A stretch of 64,000 bases of DNA from Streptomyces sp. NBC_00285 (GTDB lineage Bacteria > Actinomycetota > Actinomycetes > Streptomycetales > Streptomycetaceae): positions 6,696,001 through 6,760,000 of the forward strand of contig NZ_CP108055.1 in the NCBI RefSeq assembly GCF_036174265.1, written 5' to 3'. Both the position numbers and the translations under genes were made by a program. The notes beneath the pieces were generated by a model. The model saw only the letters and a program-made list of their open reading frames with translations, searched no databases and was not told the DNA's origin. This document shows positions 24,132 to 33,435 of this stretch, piece by piece. The stretch's first letter is position 1; every line of letters starts with the position of its first letter.

Positions 24132-25373
24132 GTGGCGGCCTGCAGCAACGGGAATCCGCTCGCCGACGCGATCACCGGTTTCTTCAGCTTTCTCGGCGAC
24201 CCCGTCGGAACGGTCATCGGTCTGATCGCGAAGTCCATCCTCGCCGCCGCCATCGCGGTGTTCGCGGGGCTGGCCGAGAGCGTTCCGACCCTGAACGACA
24301 CGACCACCTCGCACGACCTCAGCAACAAGACATCGTGGATCGTGGTCTATCTGGCCGTCGGCTCGCTGGTGTTCGCGGCCGGCAAGATGGCCATCGAGCG
24401 CAAGGGCACCGCGGGCGTCACCGCGCTCAAGGGCATCATGCGCGTCGTCCTCGTCTCGGGCGCCGCCACCACCATCTGCGTGGCCGCCGCGAAGATCGCG
24501 GACGACTACTCCACCTACCTGTTCAACGACTCCGTGCAGACAGCGCTGGACCACATCGGCGCCTGCGGGGACGACAGCAACATCCAGTCCTTCCTGCTGC
24601 TGATCCTCGCCTTCCTGCTGCTGCTCGCGGGCATTCTCCACATGATCCTGATGTACATCCGGCTCGGCGTCATGATGATCATGCTCGGCACCCTTCCGAT
24701 GGCCGCCGCTGCCTCGATGACGGACTGGGGCGCCGGCTGGTGGCGCAAGCACCTCGGCTGGATGATCTCCTGGCTGCTCTACAAGCCCGCCGTCGCTCTC
24801 GTGCTGAACGCCGGCATGTCGATGATCACCGCCGGCAAGAACGGAGCGACGGGCGCAACCGTCAACACCCGCATCGCCGGCATCGGCGTGATGCTCCTCT
24901 CCGCCATCGCGCTTCCCGCGCTGCTGAAACTCATCGTGCCCGCCGCCGCGGCCATGGGCACGGGCAACCCGATGGCCGCCATGGGCCAGGCGGGCGGCCA
25001 ACTGGCCACCGGTGCCGTGCAGGTCGGCGCCATGAGCGGCGGTGGCGGCGGACAGGCGGGCCCGAGCGGAGCGAGCAGCAGCGGCGGTGCCAGCGGCTCG
25101 TCCGGGTCCGGTGGTTCGTCCGGTTCCAGCGGCTCGGACGGTGCCAGCGGTTCATCCGGCTCCAGTGGGTCGGACGGCGCCAGCGGTTCGTCCGGTTCAT
25201 CCGGTTCGGGCGGTGGGGGCAAGGCCGCGGAGGGCGCGAGCAAGGAAGCCGCCGCGATGGGCGGCCCGGCCGGTATCGCGGTCCTCGCGGCAGTGGCCGC
25301 GGCCCAGGTCGCCGGCTCCACCGTCTCCGGCGCCGTCGAGGGCGCCGACGGCGAACTCGGCAACAACAAGTGA
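24132..25373 (+). CDS. VirB6/TrbL-like polytopic membrane protein
   Basis: Starting at GTG 24132, one base after the previous stop, the product is 413 residues. At least six hydrophobic helices lie between residues 15 and 285, with a conserved-looking periplasmic loop (NDSVQTALDHIGACGDDSNI). A long Gly/Ser tail (about residues 300-365) and a final hydrophobic Ala-rich stretch follow. VirB6/TrbL proteins form the inner-membrane core of T4SS channels, and this gene has the matching position and topology. The frame annotated from 24000 is an extension into the upstream gene. Confidence 0.72.
   Translation: MAACSNGNPLADAITGFFSFLGDPVGTVIGLIAKSILAAAIAVFAGLAESVPTLNDTTTSHDLSNKTSWIVVYLAVGSLVFAAGKMAIERKGTAGVTALKGIMRVVLVSGAATTICVAAAKIADDYSTYLFNDSVQTALDHIGACGDDSNIQSFLLLILAFLLLLAGILHMILMYIRLGVMMIMLGTLPMAAAASMTDWGAGWWRKHLGWMISWLLYKPAVALVLNAGMSMITAGKNGATGATVNTRIAGIGVMLLSAIALPALLKLIVPAAAAMGTGNPMAAMGQAGGQLATGAVQVGAMSGGGGGQAGPSGASSSGGASGSSGSGGSSGSSGSDGASGSSGSSGSDGASGSSGSSGSGGGGKAAEGASKEAAAMGGPAGIAVLAAVAAAQVAGSTVSGAVEGADGELGNNK
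25075..25216 (+). repeat. Gly/Ser-coding tandem repeat
   Basis: Degenerate repeats of a (G/D)GASGSSGS-coding unit within the VirB6-like gene. The DNA repeats are near identical in places and could expand or contract by slippage, giving length variation between strains. Confidence 0.75.
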
Positions 25374-25378
25374 GCCCG

Positions 25379-25423
25379 GGGGAGGCGACGACACCCGGGC
25401 CGTACGCCCGTCGTCGCCTCCCC
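25379..25423 (+). terminator. Strong hairpin inside the T4SS-like operon (first)
   Basis: A perfect 13-bp inverted repeat (GGGGAGGCGACGA and its complement) with a 19-nt loop, starting five bases after the VirB6-like stop. It may terminate, attenuate or protect the upstream mRNA. Confidence 0.65.
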
Positions 25424-25433
25424 TGACGAACGG

Positions 25434-25467
25434 CCGCCGGGCTCCCTCCCCCCAGGGAGCCCGGCGG
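25434..25467 (+). terminator. Strong hairpin inside the T4SS-like operon (second)
   Basis: A perfect 14-bp inverted repeat (CCGCCGGGCTCCCT and complement) around a C6 loop, ten bases after the first hairpin. The pair divides the operon into a pilin/core part and an ATPase part. Confidence 0.65.
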
Positions 25468-25528
25468 TCACCCCATCCGCCCCCAACTCGCGCTGTACCC
25501 ACGTCACTTCACGAGAGGAACCGGTCAC

Positions 25529-27022
25529 ATGTCCACGGAAGCCGTCTCCCACCCGACCTACGGGAACTGGCGCAGGCCGAGGCGGGCGGGGCTCGGGCCA
25601 CTCGGGCTCCTCGGTACCTTCGTGATCTTCGGCGGACTCGTCGCCACGCTGCTGGCGTCGCTGATCTCGCTGTACGCGGCGGTGATCGTGTTCGTGCCGG
25701 TCGTCCTGTTCCTGATCCCGCTCGCCATCCGCACCCAGGACGGCCGCAACGTCTACCAGTTGTTCGCCCTGCGTGTCGGCTGGTGGCGCCGGAAGGCCGC
25801 GGGCGCGCACCTCTACGTATCGGGCCCGCTGTCCGCACGGCCCGGGGGCCGGTTCCGCCCACCGGGGCTGCTCAACAAGGTCACCGCGACCGAGGGGCGT
25901 GACGCCTACGACCGCCCCTTCGGGATCCTGCACCATCCCCAGCGCGACCTGTACACGATCGTCCTGGGCTGCGACCCCGACGGTGGTTCGCTCATCGACC
26001 CCGACCAGGTCGACGTCTGGGTCGCGCTGTGGGGCGAGTGGCTGGCCCGGCTCTCCCACGAACCCGGGCTGAAGGGTGCCACCGTGATCGTGGAGACCGC
26101 CCCCGACCCCGGCACCCGGCTCGCCCACGAGGTGCTGCCCCGCATCCACCCCGACGCGCCGCCCGCCGCCCGCGCCGTCATGGAGGAGGTCGTCGAGCGC
26201 TACCCGAGCGCCTCCTCCGAGATGCACACCTACGTCACCCTCACCTACGGCAACCCGGCGGGCCAGAAGCGCAAGAAACAGGACGTGATCACCGAACTCG
26301 CCATCCGTATCCCGGGCCTGCTCAGCGGCCTGGTGGCGGCCGGCGGCGGCGCCGCCTACCCGCTGTCCTCCGAACGGATCGCCGAGGTCGTCCGGGTCGC
26401 CTACGACCCCGCGGTCGCCGCCGACGTCCTCAACGCCCGTGCCCTGGAAGGCGGAACGGGCCTGGAGTGGGACGACGCGGGACCCGCCGCCGCCGTGGAG
26501 ACGGTCAACGCCTACCAGCACGACTCGGGTGTCTCCCGCACCTGGATGCTGACCCTGGCGCCACGCGGCACCATCCGCTCCTCGGTGCTGCGCGGCATGC
26601 TGGAGGCGGCCCCCGGCACCCGGCGCAAGCGGGTCGCCCTGGTCTACCGGGCCATCGACCCCGCCACCTCGGCCCGGATCGTCGAGGCCGACCGGCGCAG
26701 CGCGCAGTTCATGGCCTCGTCCGGCAAGGGCATGGTGCAGGCACGCGCGGCCTCCGAGGTGCGGGCGGCCGAACAGACCGCCAACGAGGAGGCGTCCGGC
26801 GCCGGACTCGTCGAGTTCTCGCTGATGCTGACGGTCACCGTCGACAGCATGGCGGAACTGGCCGACGCCAGCGTCACCGTACGCAACCTGACCGCGGCCT
26901 CCCGGGTGCTGATGCGCCCCGCCGACCGGATGCAGGCGGCGGCCTTCAGCTGCACCCTGCCCGCCGGGATCCTTCCGTGGGAGCAGACCCTCGTCCCGCA
27001 CGAACTGCAGGAGGCGCTGTGA
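25529..27022 (+). CDS. SCO6880-like protein: VirB3-type anchor plus VirB4 N-terminal-like region
   Basis: A 497-residue protein. Two adjacent membrane helices occupy residues 27-68, as in VirB3/PrgI proteins. A 430-residue cytoplasmic part follows that lacks a P-loop. I recall this family as SCO6880-like in actinobacterial genomes. Because the next gene supplies the ATPase half, I infer that VirB3 is fused to the N-terminal domain of a split VirB4. The stop overlaps the GTG of that next gene. A gap of 155 bp with two hairpins separates it from the upstream genes, so it may have its own promoter. Confidence 0.65.
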   Translation: MSTEAVSHPTYGNWRRPRRAGLGPLGLLGTFVIFGGLVATLLASLISLYAAVIVFVPVVLFLIPLAIRTQDGRNVYQLFALRVGWWRRKAAGAHLYVSGPLSARPGGRFRPPGLLNKVTATEGRDAYDRPFGILHHPQRDLYTIVLGCDPDGGSLIDPDQVDVWVALWGEWLARLSHEPGLKGATVIVETAPDPGTRLAHEVLPRIHPDAPPAARAVMEEVVERYPSASSEMHTYVTLTYGNPAGQKRKKQDVITELAIRIPGLLSGLVAAGGGAAYPLSSERIAEVVRVAYDPAVAADVLNARALEGGTGLEWDDAGPAAAVETVNAYQHDSGVSRTWMLTLAPRGTIRSSVLRGMLEAAPGTRRKRVALVYRAIDPATSARIVEADRRSAQFMASSGKGMVQARAASEVRAAEQTANEEASGAGLVEFSLMLTVTVDSMAELADASVTVRNLTAASRVLMRPADRMQAAAFSCTLPAGILPWEQTLVPHELQEAL

Positions 27023-28821
27023 GCCGCCGTAGCGAGCAGAAGCAGGCCGAGCGGGAGGACCGCCTGGCCGAGGAGCAGTCGTTCGGGGAACCGGACGGCG
27101 GGCCGGTCCGGTTCGGCCCGGACGTCTTCGGGTCGCAGCCGTCCGGGAAGAAGTCCGCGCAGGCCAAGGCCACCCCCGACGCCAAGCGCGGCGGCAGGCA
27201 GAAGGCCCCGGCCAAGCCCAGGGAGCCGTACGTCCCGGCCCGCGGCTGGCAGGGTGCGGGCGGCGGACGCGTCGGCTATATGGACCCGCCCACCATGTGG
27301 CGCGCCACCACCGTGCAGGCCTGCGGTATGTGGCCGTTCGCCGCCGGTTCGGGCTCACCCATGACCGGAGTGCCTCTCGGACAGCACCTGTTCACCGGCG
27401 CCACGGTCTGTGGCGACCCGCTGAACTGGTTCACCCGGGCCCGCTACATCTCCAACCCCTCACTGTTCATGCTCGGCATGCCGGGCCTGGGCAAGTCCAC
27501 CCTCATCAACCGGATGCTGATCGGGCTCGCCGCGACCGGTGTCGTCCCGCTGGTCCTCGGCGACCTCAAGCCCGACTACGCCGACACCGTCCGCGCGCTG
27601 GGCGGCCAGGTCATCTCCATCGGCCGCGGTCGGGGCGGCATCAACGTCCTCGACCCCGGCGCCATGGGCGAGGCCGCCGCGAAGATCGGCGGCGAGGCCG
27701 GCGAGGTCCTCAAGGCCGAGGCCCACGGCCGGGTCCTGAACATGGTCGCCGCCCTCATCACCATCGTGCGCGGCCGTCCCATGGACGACCACGAACAGTC
27801 CGTACTCTCCGCGGTCCTGCACCACCTGCGCGAACGCACCCCTCCCGGCCGTACGGTGCTGCTGCCGGACGTGCTGCGCGTCCTCACCGAGGGCCCCGCC
27901 CGGGTCCGCGCGGTCACCCTCGACCGGGGCGACGACGCCCGCTACCGGGACGCCGTCGACCCGCTGCACCGCTCCCTGCTCGGCATCCTCGACGGCCCGC
28001 TCGGCGACACCTTCGCCTCCGAGACGTCCACCCGGATCGACGCGAACGCGTCCGCCGTATGCATCGACATCTCCGGCATCGGCGAGGCCGACACCCAGCT
28101 CACCGCTGCCGCGATGCTCGCCGCCTGGTCCGACGGGCTGGGCACGGTGGCCGCCTCGCACGCCCTCGCGGACGCCGGACTCGCGCCCCGGCGCTGGTTC
28201 TTCACCGTGCTCGACGAACTGTGGCGCCCGCTGCGCGCCGCCTCCGGCATCGTCGACCGCATCGACGCCCTCACCCGCCTCAACCGCTCCCTCGGCCTCG
28301 GCGATGCCAAGATCACCCACACCCTCAAGGACGCCGAGGCACTCGGTACCGACGCCGACCGCGCCAAGGCGCGCGGCTTCGTCGAGCGGGCCGGGATGGT
28401 GGTGTGCGCCGGTCTGCCGAAGACCGAGATGGTGGACCTCGGCAAGGTGGTCGGACTGTCCCGGCGCGAGATCGAACTCGTGTCGTCCTGGTCCTCGCCC
28501 CCGGGCTGGGGCGTCCGGGGCGAGGACGAGGAACCTCCGGGCCGGGGCCGCTTCCTCATCAAGGTCGGCGGTCGCCCCGGTATCCCCATCAAGGTCGCCA
28601 TCACCGACGCGGAGCGCGAACTGCACAACACCAACACCCGCTGGACGACCAACGAGGCGGCCATCGAGCGGGCCGCCGCCCGCGCCGCCGCCGATGTCGC
28701 ACGGGCCGCCCAGGAAGGGCCCATTCCGCTGGGTTTCCCCGGCGACCTGGCTCCCCTCGCCCTCCCCGGCGACCCCGGGTTCCCCGCCGTCGAGGCGTCG
28801 GCCGGGGGGTGGACCGCATGA
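27019..28821 (+). CDS. VirB4/TraC-like ATPase
   Basis: A 600-residue cytoplasmic ATPase started at GTG 27019 inside the previous stop. A charged, low-complexity N-terminus of about 80 residues precedes the ATPase. Walker A is GMPGLGKST at residues 153-161, and Walker B is FFTVLDELW with D399-E400. These HerA/VirB4-type ATPases energise assembly and substrate transfer in T4SS. The N-terminal domain normally found in VirB4 is missing here. The stop overlaps the start of the VirD4-like gene. Confidence 0.85.
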   Translation: MSRRSEQKQAEREDRLAEEQSFGEPDGGPVRFGPDVFGSQPSGKKSAQAKATPDAKRGGRQKAPAKPREPYVPARGWQGAGGGRVGYMDPPTMWRATTVQACGMWPFAAGSGSPMTGVPLGQHLFTGATVCGDPLNWFTRARYISNPSLFMLGMPGLGKSTLINRMLIGLAATGVVPLVLGDLKPDYADTVRALGGQVISIGRGRGGINVLDPGAMGEAAAKIGGEAGEVLKAEAHGRVLNMVAALITIVRGRPMDDHEQSVLSAVLHHLRERTPPGRTVLLPDVLRVLTEGPARVRAVTLDRGDDARYRDAVDPLHRSLLGILDGPLGDTFASETSTRIDANASAVCIDISGIGEADTQLTAAAMLAAWSDGLGTVAASHALADAGLAPRRWFFTVLDELWRPLRAASGIVDRIDALTRLNRSLGLGDAKITHTLKDAEALGTDADRAKARGFVERAGMVVCAGLPKTEMVDLGKVVGLSRREIELVSSWSSPPGWGVRGEDEEPPGRGRFLIKVGGRPGIPIKVAITDAERELHNTNTRWTTNEAAIERAAARAAADVARAAQEGPIPLGFPGDLAPLALPGDPGFPAVEASAGGWTA

Positions 28822-30626
28822 GCGGACCCCGCAGCGGCGACCTCGGTGAGCAACTGCCGTGGGCCATCACCGCCGTCGCCGGCACCGGCCTCCTCGCGTT
28901 CACCGTCGCCTGGGCCGGCGGCACCTTCGGCGCCGGGCTCGCCGGCTACGGCTGGGACGCCCCGCCGTTCGCCAGGTCCACCATCGTCACCCTGGTCTCC
29001 CACGGACCGACAGCGCTGTGGCCCGGCACACCGGCCGCCGTGCTCTACGCGGGCATGTTCGGCATGCTGGCGCTCATCGCGGTGCCGGCCGCACTCCTCG
29101 TCAACTTCTTCATCGAGCGCGGCAGAGCGCCCAAGGGCCTCGCAGGCCGGCGCGAACTCGCCGCCATGCTCCCCAAGGGCATCGAGGCCCGCGCCCGCGA
29201 ACTCCGCCCCACCCTCGAAGGCCGCGAACGGCTCCACCCCGACGAGACAGGCAACCTCCTCGGCGACCTCGACCCCAAGGGCCCCGAACTGCGCAGCAGT
29301 TACGAGGACGTGGAGCTCGACCTGATGGCGCCCCGCGCCGGTAAGTCCACCGGCATCGCCGTCCCCCGGGTGCTGCGCGCCCAGGGCGCGGTCCTGCTGA
29401 CCTCCAACAAGTCCGACGTGTACGCCGTCACCCGCGCCGAGCGCGAGAAGGCGGGCGCGGTCTGGACGTTCGACCCGCAGGGCATCGCCCACACCCCGCG
29501 CGCCATGTGGTGGAACCTCCTCGGTGAGTGCCACACCATCGAGGGCGCCCGCCGGATGGCCGGCCACTTCGTGGCGTCCGTCAACGACGACACCGCGAAG
29601 AAGGACTTCTGGATCTCGGCCGCGCAGAACACCCTGACGGCTCTCTTCCTGGCCGCCGCGCGCAGCCGGACCCCGTTGCCGGAACTCCTCGGCTGGCTCG
29701 CGGACCCGGCCGACCGCACCCCGGTCGACCTGCTCCGCGAGGTCGGACTCATCGCGATGGCCGAGCAGTTGCAGGGCACCGTACGCGGCGCGGTGGAGAC
29801 CCGGGACGGCATCTACGAGACCGCCCGGCAGACCGCCTCCTGCCTCCTGGACCCCGAGATCCTCGCCTGGGTCACACCCGACCCCGAACTCCCGGAGTTC
29901 CGCCCGGACCGGCACGTCCTCGGCACCGACACCCTCTACCTGCTGTCCAAGGATGGCGGTGGTTCCGCGGCGGGCGTCATCGCGGGGCTCGCCGACGCGA
30001 CGATGCGGGCCGGCGTCGTCGCCGCCGAACGCATGGGCGGCCGGCTCGACCCGCCGCTGACCGCGGTCCTCGACGAGGCCGCCAACGTGTGCCGCATCTC
30101 CGATCTCCCCGACCTCTACTCGCACTTCGGCTCGCGCGGCATCAACGTCGTGACCCTGCTGCAGAGTTACCGCCAGGGCGCCCGCGTGTGGGGCGAGGTC
30201 GGCATGGACGCGCTGTGGAGCGCGGCGACCATCAAACTCCTCGGCGCGGGCCTGGACGACGCCGACTTCGTCCAGAAGATCTCCACGCTCGTCGGCCAGC
30301 ACGATGTGAAGACACCGAGCGTCTCCCGCAGCAAGGACGGCACGTCACGCTCCTACTCCTACCGGCAGGAATCCGTCCTGCCGCCCGACAGGATCCGCGC
30401 CCTCCCCAAGGGCACCGCCCTGCTCCTCGCCACCGGCGTCAAGCCCGCCCTGATCCGGCTGCGCCCCTGGTACAAGGAGCCCGGCGCCGGTGCGATCTCG
30501 GCGGCGGCGAAGGCGGAGACGGCGGCCATCACGGAACGCGCAGCGGCTCGTCTGCTGCCGGGGCTGGGCCTGAGCCTGGACAAGGAGAACGCCGTGGAGA
30601 GCTACCAGGGCTCCGCCCGAGCGTGA
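28818..30626 (+). CDS. VirD4/TraG-like coupling ATPase
   Basis: A 602-residue protein from ATG 28818 (ATGA overlap with the gene before). Two or three N-terminal membrane helices (about residues 15-40 and 75-95) are followed by a VirD4-type ATPase. Walker A is APRAGKST at residues 171-178, Walker B is AVLDEAAN with D419-E420, and SHFGSRGINVVTLLQSYRQG is the following conserved block. Coupling proteins select substrates, DNA or protein, and hand them to the channel. It is the last gene of the operon. Its 3' end overlaps the convergent DUF418 frame by 98 bp. Confidence 0.85.
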   Translation: MSGPRSGDLGEQLPWAITAVAGTGLLAFTVAWAGGTFGAGLAGYGWDAPPFARSTIVTLVSHGPTALWPGTPAAVLYAGMFGMLALIAVPAALLVNFFIERGRAPKGLAGRRELAAMLPKGIEARARELRPTLEGRERLHPDETGNLLGDLDPKGPELRSSYEDVELDLMAPRAGKSTGIAVPRVLRAQGAVLLTSNKSDVYAVTRAEREKAGAVWTFDPQGIAHTPRAMWWNLLGECHTIEGARRMAGHFVASVNDDTAKKDFWISAAQNTLTALFLAAARSRTPLPELLGWLADPADRTPVDLLREVGLIAMAEQLQGTVRGAVETRDGIYETARQTASCLLDPEILAWVTPDPELPEFRPDRHVLGTDTLYLLSKDGGGSAAGVIAGLADATMRAGVVAAERMGGRLDPPLTAVLDEAANVCRISDLPDLYSHFGSRGINVVTLLQSYRQGARVWGEVGMDALWSAATIKLLGAGLDDADFVQKISTLVGQHDVKTPSVSRSKDGTSRSYSYRQESVLPPDRIRALPKGTALLLATGVKPALIRLRPWYKEPGAGAISAAAKAETAAITERAAARLLPGLGLSLDKENAVESYQGSARA

Positions 30627-31761
30627 CGGTCCGCAATACCAGCTCGGCCGGTGCGTACCTGACTCGCCCCATCAGCCATACACCGAGGGCGAGTTGGGCG
30701 CCGTACAGCATCACGCACCCGGCGAGGACGACGGCGGTGCCGACCCGGTCGTAGAGACCGAAGCCGTACCCGGTGAAGACGAGCGCGAGGACCAGCGACT
30801 GGGTGAGGTAGTGAGTGAGGGCCATGCGCCCGGAGGCGGCGAGCACGCGGGCCGCCGCCGGGCGCACGGCGCTGAGGAGCAGGAGCAGCCCGCACGCGTA
30901 CGACGCCGTGAGCGCGGGCGCGGTCAGCAGCGACACCGCGTGCCCGACCAGGAACCACCGGCTGTCGAGCGGCCCGTTCGCACAGCAGGCCGTGACCACA
31001 CCACCGGCCAGGCCGACCGGCAGCCACCGTACGACGACCCCTCGCAGCCACCGCCGGTCCCGCCCCCGTCGCTCCACCAGCCCCGCCTTGGCCGCCGCGA
31101 GGCCGGCCAGGAACGCGGCCAGCATGTCGGGGGTGTACATCAGGTTCGCGCCGAGAGCCGTCGGCAGCTCGCGCAGATGGGCCCCGACCACCGACAGGAA
31201 ACCGCCGCGGTAGGCGGCCACGACGCGCGCGGCCTCGGGAGCGTACTGGGCCGGGGTGACCGGCTCGGTGAAGGCGACGGTCAGCAGCCCGTACCCGAGC
31301 AGCAGCACGGCCAGGCCCGCCACCAGACAGACCGCGACCCGCAGGGCGGCCCGGGGGGAGAGGCCGCGCAGGCCGTACAGGATCAGTCCCAGAGCGGCGT
31401 ACGTCATCAGGATGTCGCCGGGATAGAGCAGCACGGCGTGGACGAGACCGAGTCCGAACAGCCCTGCGGTACGCCGGAGATGGTGCGGGGCGGACGGGCT
31501 TCCCGACTCCCGGGCGGAGCGCTCCTGAAGGACGAAGCTGTAGCCGAAGAGGAAGGAGAACAGCTGGTAGAGGGTGGTGGTCGCGGTCACCACCCGGGCG
31601 GCGGCCCGGTCGACGCCCCAGGCGTGCGGACCACCCCCGAACGCCGTGTAGGGACCCGCCATCAGCTGGGCGTTGACGAGCAGGATGCCGAACAGGGCGA
31701 ACCCGCGCAGCACATCGACGTGTTGGACCCGCCCGGGACGGACCGCCTCGCGCTCCCTCAC
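30529..31761 (-). CDS. DUF418/YeiB-like polytopic membrane protein
   Basis: Start placed at GTG 31761, which overlaps the stop of the upstream gene (GTGA), giving 410 residues; the open frame extends to 32196. VQHVDVLRGFALFGILLVNA is the hallmark N-terminus of the DUF418/YeiB family, and the RMALTHYLTQSLV and FRY-like (VRYAPAELVLRTVTLG) blocks follow near the C-terminus. About ten membrane helices are visible. Function unknown, possibly a transport or acyl-transfer role at the membrane. The last 30 residues look like run-through beyond the family's usual end. Confidence 0.8.
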   Translation of the reverse strand: MREREAVRPGRVQHVDVLRGFALFGILLVNAQLMAGPYTAFGGGPHAWGVDRAAARVVTATTTLYQLFSFLFGYSFVLQERSARESGSPSAPHHLRRTAGLFGLGLVHAVLLYPGDILMTYAALGLILYGLRGLSPRAALRVAVCLVAGLAVLLLGYGLLTVAFTEPVTPAQYAPEAARVVAAYRGGFLSVVGAHLRELPTALGANLMYTPDMLAAFLAGLAAAKAGLVERRGRDRRWLRGVVVRWLPVGLAGGVVTACCANGPLDSRWFLVGHAVSLLTAPALTASYACGLLLLLSAVRPAAARVLAASGRMALTHYLTQSLVLALVFTGYGFGLYDRVGTAVVLAGCVMLYGAQLALGVWLMGRVRYAPAELVLRTVTLGRSPGSSPRRSPCPGSGPAPAADEPLRVP

Positions 31762-32153
31762 CGCGTCACCATCGTGGTCCCGCTGGCGAAGGCCACGGTT
31801 GACGAAAGGAACCACCCGAGCGCCGGTGACAGCAGATACCGCGCGGTCCACAACCTGGCCGACTCGGGCCGGTCGCGCGGATAGACCACGGGCACCGTCC
31901 CGCCGACCGGCGGCAGTCCGCTCAGCGACCCGTACGCGCCCGGATCCATGACGATGGTCCGCCCCAGGTGGTCGGTGAACACCACGAGTCCGGTCCGCCG
32001 TCGGTCGCCCGGCACTCGCGGTGCCACGACACCCGTCACGAGCACTCCACGTGCCCACAGCCGTGCCATGGTCACCAACTGCCGGACGGCGAGCAGGAGA
32101 AACCCGAGGCCGAGCCCCGTGCTCAGGGCAAGCAGCAGCAGCCTGGCGTTCAT
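31758..32153 (-). CDS. DUF3592-like small membrane protein
   Basis: A 131-residue protein from ATG 32153 behind AAGGGGA, with helices at residues 4-24 and 105-128. A beta-rich loop lies between them (GVLVTGVVAPRVPGDRRRTG, then VPVVYPRDRPESARL), as in DUF3592 proteins. It is translationally coupled to the DUF418 gene. No promoter motif of the regional type precedes it, so this pair is probably not part of the T4SS-like regulon. Confidence 0.65.
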   Translation of the reverse strand: MNARLLLLALSTGLGLGFLLLAVRQLVTMARLWARGVLVTGVVAPRVPGDRRRTGLVVFTDHLGRTIVMDPGAYGSLSGLPPVGGTVPVVYPRDRPESARLWTARYLLSPALGWFLSSTVAFASGTTMVTR

Positions 32154-32229
32154 AACAGTCCCCTTCACCGACCCGTGCACCTCTTCTCGCGCACAACGGA
32201 TCCGTGGTGCCACTGGTTCACGCCCCCCT

Positions 32230-32257
32230 TGAACCGCCGGACGGGTGGCCCCCGTTG
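32230..32257 (+). promoter_or_regulatory. ECF-type promoter of the NlpC/P60 gene
   Basis: TGAACC (32230-32235), 17-bp spacer, CGTTG (32253-32257), 60 bp before the ATG at 32317. Confidence 0.65.
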
Positions 32258-32316
32258 TGCGGACGGATCTCACGGTCCAACCCCGACCGACGCGTACGAA
32301 GGGAGCTTCGGCCCAG

Positions 32317-33351
32317 ATGAGACGGCCCCTGCGCACCCACGGCTACCGGGCGGCGACAGCAGTCGCCCTGGCCTGCGCCCTCACGGCGGCGACCCAACAG
32401 GGCGCCCAGGCCGACCCCCAGACCCTCACCGATGTACAGAAGGAGCTGGAGAGCCTGTACCACCGGGCGGAGGTGGCGACCGACAAGTACAACGCGGCTG
32501 ACGGCAAGGTGAAGGCACAGAAGAAGCGGGTCGGTTCACTCGACTCCCAGGTCCGCACGACCGAGGCGAAACTGACCCGCCTCAACTCCCTTGCCGGAGC
32601 CGCGGCCCGGGCCCAGTACCGCGGCGGCGGCATGCCCGCCGAGCTGCAGTTCGCCCTGGCCCGCGATCCCGGACGGGCCCTGGACAACGCGGGGTTGGCC
32701 CTGCGGGCCCAGCAGAACACGCAGAACCTGCTGACCGACCTGAAGACGACGAAGTCGGCCCTGCGCACCCGCACGGACGAGGCGGCGGCCGAGCTGAAGC
32801 GGTTGCAGGCGAGCCGCCACGCGATGGCGACGCAGCGCAGGACGATCGAGCAGCACATCGCCGAGGCGAAGCTGTTGGAGTCCTCGCTGGCGGCGAAGGA
32901 ACGCCAACGCCTCGCCGACCTGGAGAAGAAGCAGTCCGACCAGGCCCAGGCGAAGTGGGAGAGCACGGGCATCCTCAAGAAGGTCGGCACCGACACGACG
33001 ACCGCCGGCCAGAAGGCCATCGCCTTCGCCGCGCAGCAGATCGGCAAGCCCTACGTCTGGGGCGCCGAGGGCCCCGACTCCTTCGACTGCTCCGGCCTCA
33101 CGTCCCAGGCGTGGCTGGCGGCGGGCGTCACGATCCCCCGCACGTCGGAGATGCAGTGGGCCCAGCTGAAGCACGTCCCGATCGAGGACATGCGACCCGG
33201 TGACCTGATCATCTACTTCTCCGACGCGAGCCATGTGGCGATCTACGTCGGGGGCGGGGACATCATCTCGGCGCCGCGTCCGGGGCGGTACGTGTACAAG
33301 TCGCCGGCGGCGTCGATGCAGATACTGGGGGTGGTGCGGCCGGAGGCGTGA
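32317..33351 (+). CDS. Secreted NlpC/P60 peptidoglycan endopeptidase
   Basis: A 344-residue exported protein: signal peptide to about residue 32 (cleavage near AQA), a long coiled coil (residues 40-210) and a C-terminal NlpC/P60 domain. The nucleophile is C258 in DSFDCSGLT and the catalytic His is H306 in SHVAIYVG. Such RipA-like enzymes cut stem peptides of peptidoglycan, with the coiled coil often restraining or placing the enzyme. GAAGGGAG precedes the ATG. The ECF-type promoter links it to the secretion locus, where local wall opening would be useful. It could also be a general cell-wall hydrolase. Confidence 0.92.
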   Translation: MRRPLRTHGYRAATAVALACALTAATQQGAQADPQTLTDVQKELESLYHRAEVATDKYNAADGKVKAQKKRVGSLDSQVRTTEAKLTRLNSLAGAAARAQYRGGGMPAELQFALARDPGRALDNAGLALRAQQNTQNLLTDLKTTKSALRTRTDEAAAELKRLQASRHAMATQRRTIEQHIAEAKLLESSLAAKERQRLADLEKKQSDQAQAKWESTGILKKVGTDTTTAGQKAIAFAAQQIGKPYVWGAEGPDSFDCSGLTSQAWLAAGVTIPRTSEMQWAQLKHVPIEDMRPGDLIIYFSDASHVAIYVGGGDIISAPRPGRYVYKSPAASMQILGVVRPEA

Positions 33352-33362
33352 CAGCCGGGCAG

Positions 33363-33418
33363 GGACGGCGATGAGGGGGCGGGCCGCCGGGACAGGGCCC
33401 GCCCCCTCATCGCCGTCC
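33363..33418. terminator. Bidirectional terminator, 23-bp perfect inverted repeat
   Basis: Arms at 33363-33385 and 33396-33418 pair over 23 bases around a 10-nt loop. It lies between the convergent NlpC/P60 and DUF4913 genes and can serve both. Confidence 0.85.
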
Positions 33419-33435
33419 GCGACTCGACGCGATCG

